Shown one piece after another: positions 53,608 through 64,000 of a stretch of 64,000 bases of DNA. The number at the start of each line of letters is the position of its first letter. Within the stretch, counting starts at the first letter, position 1. The notes beneath the pieces are model-generated. The model was given only the letters and a program-made list of their open reading frames with translations, searched no databases and had not been told where the DNA came from. Made by a program: the position numbers and the translations under genes. The DNA comes from Cladorhizidae sp. MBARI D1340-BT2 (taxonomy: Eukaryota > Porifera > Demospongiae > Poecilosclerida > Cladorhizidae): the NCBI GenBank assembly GCA_028752905.1, contig JAQNBH010000003.1:29700502-29764501 (forward strand), written 5' to 3'.

Positions 53608-54516
53608 TAGCTTCATAGATTCTCCACACTTCACTGTATAAACTTGATATATAGCTATTAAGATAGGTCTCTCCCTGTGCTCTCTGTTGATATCAAACAT
53701 CCATAATATTCTGCACACTTCACTGTAATGGACTTGATATGATTCGAATGATAGGTTTCATTATGTGTTCTCTATCTTGATATTTGCCCTAATTTGGTCT
53801 ATATGTTTCTCATTTCCCCCCCAAAAATCTTGCTTTTTTGCCGTAAAGCTCATAACTTTTCTACACTTTACCCAAAAAAGAAATTTTTTATATCATCGGA
53901 TAGCCCTTTTAATTATCTGTCTTTTGTACGTGCCAAAATTTTGATTACTCTAAGTATTAGCAAGTTATGGTGATTTGAAGTGGTAAGGTTTGCGATCTTT
54001 CCTGGCGTTTTCCAGTTGCCAAAGCGGTGGCCTGCCAGTGAAAAACCACTACATTTATTGATAATCTGTTGACATGTTGCAGATAAGGGCCTTCTCTATC
54101 AGTTGACAAAATCTGGGACTTTGGTCTTGTTAATTAGGGCAGTTATGAATTGTACTCTTACTTGATGCTAAACATGTTTAGCTTCGTAGATTATCCACAC
54201 TTCACTGAATAGACTTGATGTATAGCTATTAAGATAGGACTCTCTAAGTGCTCTCTCTTGATACCAAACATCCATATATTCTGCACACTTCACTGTAGTG
54301 GACTTGCAAGATAGGTATCTCTCAGTGTTCTCTATCTTGAGCTAAACATGTTAGCTTCATAGATTCTCCACACTTCACTGAATAGACTTGATATATAGCT
54401 CTAAAGGTAGGCCTCTCTCTGTTCTCTCTCTTGATACCAAACATCCGTATATTCTGCATACATAGAATCACAAGATAGGTTTCTCTATGTGTTCTCTATC
54501 TTGATGCTAAACAGGT
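53608..54516 (+). repeat. Monomer 60, R/S with seven-C run
   Basis: 909 bp; 'catttccccccc', C257, six T, T288, 'gattac', G362, G399; C811, A869. Confidence 0.97.
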
Positions 54517-55426
54517 TAGCTTCATAGATTCTCCACACTTCACTGTATAAACTTGATATATAGCTATTAAGATAGGTCTCTCCCTGTGCTCTCTGTTGAT
54601 ATCAAACATCCATAATATTCTGCACACTTCACTGTAATGGACTTGATATGATTCGAATGATAGGTTTCATTATGTGTTCTCTATCTTGATATTTGCCCTA
54701 ATTTGGACTATATGTTTCTCATTTTTCCCCCAAAAATCTTACTTTTTTGCCGTAAAGCTCATAACTTTTCTACACTTTACCCAAAAAAGAAATTTTTATA
54801 TCACCGGATAGCCCTTCTAATTATCTGTCTTTTGTACGTGCCAAAATTTTGAGTTCTCTAAGTATTAGCAAGTTATGGTGATTTGAAGTGGTAAGGTTTG
54901 CGATCTTTCCTGGCATTTTCCAGTTGCCAAAGCGGTGGCCTGCCAGTGAAAAACCACTACATTTATTGATAATCTGTTGACATGTTGCAGATAAGGGCCT
55001 TCTCTATCAGTTGACAAAATCTGGGACTTTGGTCTTGTTAATTAGGGCAGTTATGAATTGTACTCTTACTTGATGCTAAACATGTTTAGCTTCGTAGATT
55101 ATCCACACTTCACTGAATAGACTTGATGTATAGCTATTAAGATAGAACTCTCTAAGTGCTCTCTCTTGATACCAAACATCCATATATTCTGCACACTTCA
55201 CTGTAGTGGACTTGCAAGATAGGTATCTCTCAGTGTTCTCTATCTTGAGCTAAACATGTTAGCTTCATAGATTCTCCACACTTCACTGAATAGACTTGAT
55301 ATATAGCTCTAAAGGTAGGCCTCTCTGTGTTCTCTCTCTCTTGATACCAAACATCCGTATATTCTGCATACATAGAATCACAAGATAGGTTTCTCTATGT
55401 GTTCTCTATCTTGATGCTAAACAGGT
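54517..55426 (+). repeat. Monomer 61, recombinant of 58 and 59
   Basis: 910 bp; left part matches monomer 58 (A191, T210, C301, 'gagttc', A399), right part matches monomer 59 ('gatagaact', A at 55146); G811 plus extra CT; A869. Confidence 0.97.
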
Positions 55427-56335
55427 TAGCTTCATAGATTCTCCACACTTCACTGTATAAACTTGATATATAGCTATTAAGATAGGTCTCTCCCTGTGCT
55501 CTCTGTTGATATCAAACATCCATAATATTCTGCACACTTCACTGTAATGGACTTGATATGATTCGAATGATAGGTTTCATTATGTGTTCTCTATCTTGAT
55601 ATTTGCCCTAATTTGGTCTATATGTTTCTCATTTCCCCCCCAAAAATCTTGCTTTTTTGCCGTAAAGCTCATAACTTTTCTACACTTTACCCAAAAAAGA
55701 AATTTTTTATATCATCGGATAGCCCTTTTAATTATCTGTCTTTTGTACGTGCCAAAATTTTGATTACTCTAAGTATTAGCAAGTTATGGTGATTTGAAGT
55801 GGTAAGGTTTGCGATCTTTCCTGGCGTTTTCCAGTTGCCAAAGCGGTGGCCTGCCAGTGAAAAACCACTACATTTATTGATAATCTGTTGACATGTTGCA
55901 GATAAGGGCCTTCTCTATCAGTTGACAAAATCTGGGACTTTGGTCTTGTTAATTAGGGCAGTTATGAATTGTACTCTTACTTGATGCTAAACATGTTTAG
56001 CTTCGTAGATTATCCACACTTCACTGAATAGACTTGATGTATAGCTATTAAGATAGGACTCTCTAAGTGCTCTCTCTTGATACCAAACATCCATATATTC
56101 TGCACACTTCACTGTAGTGGACTTGCAAGATAGGTATCTCTCAGTGTTCTCTATCTTGAGCTAAACATGTTAGCTTCATAGATTCTCCACACTTCACTGA
56201 ATAGACTTGATATATAGCTCTAAAGGTAGGCCTCTCTCTGTTCTCTCTCTTGATACCAAACATCCGTATATTCTGCATACATAGAATCACAAGATAGGTT
56301 TCTCTATGTGTTCTCTATCTTGATGCTAAACAGGT
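55427..56335 (+). repeat. Monomer 62, R/S with seven-C run
   Basis: 909 bp; matches monomer 60 at every variable site, 1,819 bp away; C811, A869. Confidence 0.97.
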
Positions 56336-57243
56336 TAGCTTCATAGATTCTCCACACTTCACTGTATAAACTTGATATATAGCTATTAAGATAGGTCTCT
56401 CCCTGTGCTCTCTGTTGATATCAAACATCCATAATATTCTGCAAACTTCACTGTAATGGACTTGATATGATTCGAATGATAGGATTCATTATGTGTTCTC
56501 TATCTTGATATTTGCCCTAATTTGGTCTATATGTTTCTCATTTTTCCCCCAAAAATCTTACTTTTTTGCCGTAAAGCTCATAACTTTTCTACACTTTACC
56601 CAAAAAAGAAATTTTTATATCACCGGATAGCCCTTTTAATTATCTGTCTTTTGTACGTGCCAAAATTTTGAGTTCTCTAAGTATTAGCAAGTTATGGTGA
56701 TTTGAAGTGGTAAGGTTTGCGATCTTTCCTGGCATTTTCCAGTTGCCAAAGCGGTGGCCTGCCAGTGAAAAACCACTACATTTATTGATAATCTGTTGAC
56801 ATGTTGCAGATAAGGGCCTTCTCTATCAGTTGACAAAATCTGGGACTTTGGTCTTGTTAATTAGGGCAGTTATGAATTGTACTCTTACTTGATGCTAAAC
56901 ATGTTTAGCTTCGTAGATTATCCACACTTCACTGAATAGACTTGATGTATAGCTATTAAGATAGGACTCTCTAAGTGCTCTCTCTTGATACCAAACATCC
57001 ATATATTCTGCACACTTCACTGTAGTGGACTTGCAAGATAGGTATCTCTCAGTGTTCTCTATCTTGAGCTAAACATGTTAGCTTCATAGATTCTCCACAC
57101 TTCACTGAATAGACTTGATATATAGCTCTAAAGGTAGGCCTCTCTGTGTTCTCTCTCTTGATACCAAACATCCGTATATTCTGCATACATAGAATCACAA
57201 GATAGGTTTCTCTATGTGTTCTCTATCTTGATGCTAAACAGGT
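56336..57243 (+). repeat. Monomer 63, subtype P
   Basis: 908 bp; P; G811, A869. Confidence 0.97.
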
Positions 57244-58152
57244 TAGCTTCATAGATTCTCCACACTTCACTGTATAAACTTGATATATAGCTATTAAGAT
57301 AGGTCTCTCCCTGTGCTCTCTGTTGATATCAAACATCCATAATATTCTGCACACTTCACTGTAATGGACTTGATATGATTCGAATGATAGGTTTCATTAT
57401 GTGTTCTCTATCTTGATATTTGCCCTAATTTGGTCTATATGTTTCTCATTTTCCCCCCAAAAATCTTGCTTTTTTGCCGTAAAGCTCATAACTTTTCTAT
57501 ACTTTACCCAAAAAAGAAATTTTTTATATCATCGGATAGCCCTTTTAATTATCTGTCTTTTGTACGTGCCAAAATTTTGATTACTCTAAGTATTAGCAAG
57601 TTATGATGATTTGAAGTGGTAAGGTTTGCGATCTTTCCTGGCGTTTTCCAGTTGCCAAAGCGGTGGCCTGCCAGTGAAAAACCACTACATTTATTGATAA
57701 TCTGTTGACATGTTGCAGATAAGGGCCTTCTCTATCAGTTGACAAAATCTGGGACTTTGGTCTTGTTAATTAGGGCAGTTATGAATTGTACTCTTACTTG
57801 ATGCTAAACATGTTTAGCTTCGTAGATTATCCACACTTCACTGAATAGACTTGATGTATAGCTATTAAGATAGGACTCTCTAAGTGCTCTCTCTTGATAC
57901 CAAACATCCATATATTCTGCACACTTCACTGTAGTGGACTTGCAAGATAGGTATCTCTCAGTGTTCTCTATCTTGAGCTAAACATGTTAGCTTCATAGAT
58001 TCTCCACACTTCACTGAATAGACTTGATATATAGCTCTAAAGGTAGGCCTCTCTGTGTTCTCTCTCTTGATACCAAACATCCGTATATTCTGCATACATA
58101 GAATCACAAGATAGGTTTCTCTATGTGTTCTCTATCTTGATGCTAAACAGGT
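57244..58152 (+). repeat. Monomer 64, subtype Ra
   Basis: 909 bp; R with A362; G811, A869. Confidence 0.97.
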
Positions 58153-59061
58153 TAGCTTCATAGATTCTCCACACTTCACTGTATAAACTTGATATATAGC
58201 TATTAAGATAGGTCTCTCCCTGTGCTCTCTGTTGATATCAAACATCCATAATATTCTGCACACTTCACTGTAATGGACTTGATATGATTCGAATGATAGG
58301 TTTCATTATGTGTTCTCTATCTTGATATTTGCCCTAATTTGGTCTATATGTTTCTCATTTTCCCCCCAAAAATCTTGCTTTTTTGCCGTAAAGCTCATAA
58401 CTTTTCTATACTTTACCCAAAAAAGAATTTTTTTATATCATCGGATAGCCCTTTTAATTATCTGTCTTTTGTACGTGCCAAAATTTTGATTACTCTAAGT
58501 ATTAGCAAGTTATGGTGATTTGAAGTGGTAAGGTTTGCGATCTTTCCTGGCGTTTTCCAGTTGCCAAAGCGGTGGCCTGCCAGTGAAAAACCACTACATT
58601 TATTGATAATCTGTTGACATGTTGCAGATAAGGGCCTTCTCTATCAGTTGACAAAATCTGGGACTTTGGTCTTGTTAATTAGGGCAGTTATGAATTGTAC
58701 TCTTACTTGATGCTAAACATGTTTAGCTTCGTAGATTATCCACACTTCACTGAATAGACTTGATGTATAGCTATTAAGATAGGACTCTCTAAGTGCTCTC
58801 TCTTGATACCAAACATCCATATATTCTGCACACTTCACTGTAGTGGACTTGCAAGATAGGTATCTCTCAGTGTTCTCTATCTTGAGCTAAACATGTTAGC
58901 TTCATAGATTCTCCACACTTCACTGAATAGACTTGATATATAGCTCTAAAGGTAGGCCTCTCTCTGTTCTCTCTCTTGATACCAAACATCCGTATATTCT
59001 GCATACATAGAATCACAAGATTGGTTTCTCTATGTGTTCTCTATCTTGATGCTAAACAGGT
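58153..59061 (+). repeat. Monomer 65, subtype Rg with seven T
   Basis: 909 bp; R with G362 and A to T at 58428 ('aagaattttttta'), shared only with monomer 70; C811, T869. Confidence 0.97.
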
Positions 59062-59969
59062 TAGCTTCATAGATTCTCCACACTTCACTGTATAAACTTG
59101 ATATATAGCTATTAAGATAGGTCTCTCCCTGTGCTCTCTGTTGATATCAAACATCCATAATATTCTGCAAACTTCACTGTAATGGACTTGATATGATTCG
59201 AATGATAGGATTCATTATGTGTTCTCTATCTTGATATTTGCCCTAATTTGGTCTATATGTTTCTCATTTTTCCCCCAAAAATCTTACTTTTTTGCCGTAA
59301 AGCTCATAACTTTTCTATACTTTACCCAAAAAAGAAATTTTTATATCACCGGATAGCCCTTTTAATTATCTGTCTTTTGTACGTGCCAAAATTTTGAGTT
59401 CTCTAAGTATTAGCAAGTTATGGTGATTTGAAGTGGTAAGGTTTGCGATCTTTCCTGGCATTTTCCAGTTGCCAAAGCGGTGGCCTGCCAGTGAAAAACC
59501 ACTACATTTATTGATAATCTGTTGACATGTTGCAGATAAGGGCCTTCTCTATCAGTTGACAAAATCTGGGACTTTGGTCTTGTTAATTAGGGCAGTTATG
59601 AATTGTACTCTTACTTGATGCTAAACATGTTTAGCTTCGTAGATTATCCACACTTCACTGAATAGACTTGATGTATAGCTATTAAGATAGGACTCTCTAA
59701 GTGCTCTCTCTTGATACCAAACATCCATATATTCTGCACACTTCACTGTAGTGGACTTGCAAGATAGGTATCTCTCAGTGTTCTCTATCTTGAGCTAAAC
59801 ATGTTAGCTTCATAGATTCTCCACACTTCACTGAATAGACTTGATATATAGCTCTAAAGGTAGGCCTCTCTGTGTTCTCTCTCTTGATACCAAACATCCG
59901 TATATTCTGCATACATAGAATCACAAGATAGGTTTCTCTATGTGTTCTCTATCTTGATGCTAAACAGGT
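59062..59969 (+). repeat. Monomer 66, subtype P with T257
   Basis: 908 bp; P except T257 ('tctatac'), an R base; G811, A869. Confidence 0.97.
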
Positions 59970-60878
59970 TAGCTTCATAGATTCTCCACACTTCACTGTA
60001 TAAACTTGATATATAGCTATTAAGATAGGTCTCTCACTGTGCTCTCTGTTGATATCAAACATCCATAATATTCTGCACACTTCACTGTAATGGACTTGAT
60101 ATGATTCGAATGATAGGTTTCATTATGTGTTCTCTATCTTGATATTTGCCCTAATTTGGTCTATATGTTTCTCATTTTCCCCCCAAAAATCTTGCTTTTT
60201 TGCCGTAAAGCTCATAACTTTTCTATACTTTACCCAAAAAAGAAATTTTTTATATCATCGGATAGCCCTTTTAATTATCTGTCTTTTGTACGTGCCAAAA
60301 TTTTGATTACTCTAAGTATTAGCAAGTTATGGTGATTTGAAGTGGTAAGGTTTGCGATCTTTCCTGGCGTTTTCCAGTTGCCAAAGCGGTGGCCTGCCAG
60401 TGAAAAACCACTACATTTATTGATAATCTGTTGACATGTTGCAGATAAGGGCCTTCTCTATCAGTTGACAAAATCTGGGACTTTGGTCTTGTTAATTAGG
60501 GCAGTTATGAATTGTACTCTTACTTGATGCTAAACATGTTTAGCTTCGTAGATTATCCACACTTCACTGAATAGACTTGATGTATAGCTATTAAGATAGG
60601 ACTCTCTAAGTGCTCTCTCTTGATACCAAACATCCATATATTCTGCACACTTCACTGTAGTGGACTTGCAAGATAGGTATCTCTCAGTGTTCTCTATCTT
60701 GAGCTAAACATGTTAGCTTCATAGATTCTCCACACTTCACTGAATAGACTTGATATATAGCTCTAAAGGTAGGCCTCTCTCTGTTCTCTCTCTTGATACC
60801 AAACATCCGTATATTCTGCATACATAGAATCACAAGATTGGTTTCTCTATGTGTTCTCTATCTTGATGCTAAACAGGT
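59970..60878 (+). repeat. Monomer 67, subtype Rg
   Basis: 909 bp; R with G362; private C to A at 60036 ('ctctcactg'), the only change noticed in unit positions 1-108; C811, T869. Confidence 0.97.
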
Positions 60879-61786
60879 TAGCTTCATAGATTCTCCACAC
60901 TTCACTGTATAAACTTGATATATAGCTATTAAGATAGGTCTCTCCCTGTGCTCTCTGTTGATATCAAACATCCATAATATTCTGCAAACTTCACTGTAAT
61001 GGACTTGATATGATTCGAATGATAGGATTCATTATGTGTTCTCTATCTTGATATTTGCCCTAATTTGGTCTATATGTTTCTCATTTTTCCCCCAAAAATC
61101 TTACTTTTTTGCCGTAAAGCTCATAACTTTTCTACACTTTACCCAAAAAAGAAATTTTTATATCACCGGATAGCCCTTTTAATTATCTGTCTTTTGTACG
61201 TGCCAAAATTTTGAGTTCTCTAAGTATTAGCAAGTTATGGTGATTTGAAGTGGTAAGGTTTGCGATCTTTCCTGGCATTTTCCAGTTGCCAAAGCGGTGG
61301 CCTGCCAGTGAAAAACCACTACATTTATTGATAATCTGTTGACATGTTGCAGATAAGGGCCTTCTCTATCAGTTGACAAAATCTGGGACTTTGGTCTTGT
61401 TAATTAGGGCAGTTATGAATTGTACTCTTACTTGATGCTAAACATGTTTAGCTTCGTAGATTATCCACACTTCACTGAATAGACTTGATGTATAGCTATT
61501 AAGATAGGACTCTCTAAGTGCTCTCTCTTGATACCAAACATCCATATATTCTGTACACTTCACTGTAGTGGACTTGCAAGATAGGTATCTCTCAGTGTTC
61601 TCTATCTTGAGCTAAACATGTTAGCTTCATAGATTCTCCACACTTCACTGAATAGACTTGATATATAGCTCTAAAGGTAGGCCTCTCTCTGTTCTCTCTC
61701 TTGATACCAAACATCCGTATATTCTGCATACATAGAATCACAAGATTGGTTTCTCTATGTGTTCTCTATCTTGATGCTAAACAGGT
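60879..61786 (+). repeat. Monomer 68, subtype P
   Basis: 908 bp; P; private C to T at 61554 ('ctgtacac'); C811, T869. Confidence 0.97.
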
Positions 61787-62694
61787 TAGCTTCATAGATT
61801 CTCCACACTTCACTGTATAAACTTGATATATAGCTATTAAGATAGGTCTCTCCCTGTGCTCTCTGTTGATATCAAACATCCATAATATTCTGCAAACTTC
61901 ACTGTAATGGACTTGATATGATTCGAATGATAGGATTCATTATGTGTTCTCTATCTTGATATTTGCCCTAATTTGGTCTATATGTTTCTCATTTTTCCCC
62001 CAAAAATCTTACTTTTTTGCCGTAAAGCTCATAACTTTTCTACACTTTACCCAAAAAAGAAATTTTTATATCACCGGATAGCCCTTTTAATTATCTGTCT
62101 TTTGTACGTGCCAAAATTTTGATTACTCTAAGTATTAGCAAGTTATGGTGATTTGAAGTGGTAAGGTTTGCGATCTTTCCTGGCATTTTCCAGTTGCCAA
62201 AGCGGTGGCCTGCCAGTGAAAAACCACTACATTTATTGATAATCTGTTGACATGTTGCAGATAAGGGCCTTCTCTATCAGTTGACAAAATCTGGGACTTT
62301 GGTCTTGTTAATTAGGGCAGTTATGAATTGTACTCTTACTTGATGCTAAACATGTTTAGCTTCGTAGATTATCCACACTTCACTGAATAGACTTGATGTA
62401 TAGCTATTAAGATAGGACTCTCTAAGTGCTCTCTCTTGATACCAAACATCCATATATTCTGCACACTTCACTGTAGTGGACTTGCAAGATAGGTATCTCT
62501 CAGTGTTCTCTATCTTGAGCTAAACATGTTAGCTTCATAGATTCTCCACACTTCACTGAATAGACTTGATATATAGCTCTAAAGGTAGGCCTCTCTGTGT
62601 TCTCTCTCTTGATACCAAACATCCGTATATTCTGCATACATAGAATCACAAGATAGGTTTCTCTATGTGTTCTCTATCTTGATGCTAAACAGGT
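61787..62694 (+). repeat. Monomer 69, P with R patch
   Basis: 908 bp; P except 'gattac' at 335-340; A399 is P again. G811, A869. Confidence 0.97.
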
Positions 62695-63603
62695 TAGCTT
62701 CATAGATTCTCCACACTTCACTGTATAAACTTGATATATAGCTATTAAGATAGGTCTCTCCCTGTGCTCTCTGTTGATATCAAACATCCATAATATTCTG
62801 CACACTTCACTGTAATGGACTTGATATGATTCGAATGATAGGTTTCATTATGTGTTCTCTATCTTGATATTTGCCCTAATTTGGTCTATATGTTTCTCAT
62901 TTTCCCCCCAAAAATCTTGCTTTTTTGCCGTAAAGCTCATAACTTTTCTATACTTTACCCAAAAAAGAATTTTTTTATATCATCGGATAGCCCTTTTAAT
63001 TATCTGTCTTTTGTACGTGCCAAAATTTTGATTACTCTAAGTATTAGCAAGTTATGGTGATTTGAAGTGGTAAGGTTTGCGATCTTTCCTGGCGTTTTCC
63101 AGTTGCCAAAGCGGTGGCCTGCCAGTGAAAAACCACTACATTTATTGATAATCTGTTGACATGTTGCAGATAAGGGCCTTCTCTATCAGTTGACAAAATC
63201 TGGAACTTTGGTCTTGTTAATTAGGGCAGTTATGAATTGTACTCTTACTTGATGCTAAACATGTTTAGCTTCGTAGATTATCCACACTTCACTGAATAGA
63301 CTTGATGTATAGCTATTAAGATAGGACTCTCTAAGTGCTCTCTCTTGATACCAAACATCCATATATTCTGCACACTTCACTGTAGTGGACTTGCAAGATA
63401 GGTATCTCTCAGTGTTCTCTATCTTGAGCTAAACATGTTAGCTTCATAGATTCTCCACACTTCACTGAATAGACTTGATATATAGCTCTAAAGGTAGGCC
63501 TCTCTCTGTTCTCTCTCTTGATACCAAACATCCGTATATTCTGCATACATAGAATCACAAGATTGGTTTCTCTATGTGTTCTCTATCTTGATGCTAAACA
63601 GGT
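62695..63603 (+). repeat. Monomer 70, subtype Rg with seven T
   Basis: 909 bp; R with G362, A to T at 62970 as in monomer 65, private G to A at 63204; C811, T869. Confidence 0.97.
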
Positions 63604-64000
63604 TAGCTTCATAGATTCTCCACACTTCACTGTATAAACTTGATATATAGCTATTAAGATAGGTCTCTCCCTGTGCTCTCTGTTGATATCAAACATCCAT
63701 AATATTCTGCAAACTTCACTGTAATGGACTTGATATGATTCGAATGATAGGATTCATTATGTGTTCTCTATCTTGATATTTGCCCTAATTTGGTCTATAT
63801 GTTTCTCATTTTTCCCCCAAAAATCTTACTTTTTTGCCGTAAAGCTCATAACTTTTCTACACTTTACCCAAAAAAGAAATTTTTATATCACCGGATAGCC
63901 CTTTTAATTATCTGTCTTTTGTACGTGCCAAAATTTTGAGTTCTCTAAGTATTAGCAAGTTATGGTGATTTGAAGTGGTAAGGTTTGCGATCTTTCCTGG
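63604..64000 (+). repeat. Monomer 71, subtype P, cut by window edge
   Basis: First 397 bp of a P unit (A109, A149, T210, A225, C257, five T, 'gagttc'); ends just before site 399. Confidence 0.97.

Larger units (their letters stand above)
51787..56335 (+). repeat. CT-expanded recombinant cluster, monomers 58-62
   Basis: Three of five units carry an extra CT found nowhere else in the window, two carry 'gatagaact', and two carry the seven-C run. Unit 61 joins the left of 58 to the right of 59, and 62 copies 60. The simplest history is a three-unit duplication followed by loss of one unit through recombination between the 58-type and 59-type copies. Confidence 0.8.
1..64000 (+). repeat. Satellite array, ~908-bp tandem unit, 70.4 copies
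   Basis: The same unit recurs head to tail from the first base to the last, with starts (taken at 'tagcttcatagattctcc' followed by 'cactgtataaac') spaced 908-911 bp and averaging 908.6. All units share one orientation and no foreign sequence breaks the array. Most of the 908/909 difference comes from five or six T in the run at unit position 277; the 910-911 copies carry an extra CT. By hand count copy 1 has about 36% GC and 8 CpG. Subtype key by unit position: P = A109 A149 T210 A225 C257 T5 C288 G337 T339 A399; R = C109 T149 C210 G225 T257 T6 T288 T337 A339 G399, with Rg (G362) and Ra (A362); S = R with C257 and C288; T = C109 T149 A191 C257 T5 C288 C301 G337 A339 G399. Markers 811 (C/G) and 869 (A/T) are given per copy. 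Both array edges lie outside the window. Location at a centromere, pericentromere, subtelomere or interstitial knob cannot be decided from sequence. Confidence 0.99.
58153..64000 (+). repeat. Right-end five-unit periodicity, monomers 65-71
   Basis: Monomer 70 repeats monomer 65 (seven-T run, C811, T869) at a distance of 4,542 bp, and each is followed by a P unit. T869 occurs in four of the six complete units here (65, 67, 68, 70), its highest density in the window. Confidence 0.65.

Noticed and set aside
1..64000. CRISPR array
   Set aside because: The repeat is contiguous with no unique spacers and a period of about 908 bp.
1..64000. Kinetoplast minicircle concatemer or other circular replicon
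   Set aside because: I did not see the trypanosomatid minicircle conserved block (GGGGTTGGTGTA) or any replication gene; a chromosomal satellite explains the data with fewer assumptions. Not excluded for an extrachromosomal circle derived from the satellite.
1..64000. Telomeric repeats or rDNA spacer
   Set aside because: No short G-rich telomere motif is repeated and no rRNA gene sequence is seen anywhere in the window.

Overview
The whole 64,000-base window is one uninterrupted head-to-tail satellite array. The unit is about 908-909 bp (range 908-911) and occurs as 70 complete copies plus a 397-bp partial copy at the right edge. Every unit runs in the same orientation, and neither array edge lies inside the window. 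I see no protein-coding gene, rRNA, tRNA, CRISPR array or intact transposon. A long, homogeneous, non-coding array of this kind indicates a eukaryotic nuclear genome. By hand count, the reference unit (copy 1) is about 36% GC with only 8 CpG in 908 bp, roughly a quarter of expectation, which suggests a history of cytosine methylation. I cannot name the species or match the repeat to a named satellite family.

The unit is nested. The smallest element is a half-unit of about 85-97 bp, built around an 'attctNcacacttcactg' start, a middle 'aagatagg', a CT-rich stretch and an ending near 'cttgat..aaacat'. Two half-units make a sub-repeat of about 165-185 bp, and three sub-repeats (A, B, C) form the unit. 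Sub-repeat A is split near its 3' end by an unrelated segment of about 378 bp (175-552 in copy 1). That segment is flanked by a 6-bp direct repeat (cttgat), and a 10-bp inverted repeat lies near its two ends. The corresponding stretch of sub-repeat C is uninterrupted and looks like the empty site. Each junction between sub-repeats carries a gctaa...ttagc dyad; the A/B one is a perfect 16-bp palindrome.

The copies fall into a few subtypes, defined by linked sites at unit positions 109, 149, 191, 210, 225, 257, the T run at 277, 288, 301, 337, 339, 362 and 399, plus two markers at 811 and 869. Positions of about 400-810 are almost invariant. Subtype order shows higher-order structure: a recurrent five-unit (about 4.54 kb) periodicity (copies 17-21 and 22-26; 33-36 and 38-41; 65-66 and 70-71), an eight-unit offset duplication (copies 8-11 and 16-19), and a local cluster with a CT expansion (copies 58-62). 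Several copies are mosaics of two subtypes, as expected from unequal crossover or gene conversion.

Layout: 1-14536, mixed P and R units with the first member of the eight-unit duplication; 14537-23622, two clean five-unit higher-order copies; 23623-37250, P-rich stretch with five-unit spacing; 37251-51786, mixed R/S/T units and mosaics; 51787-56335, CT-expanded cluster; 56336-64000, P and R units with the T869 marker. Nothing other than this array was found.
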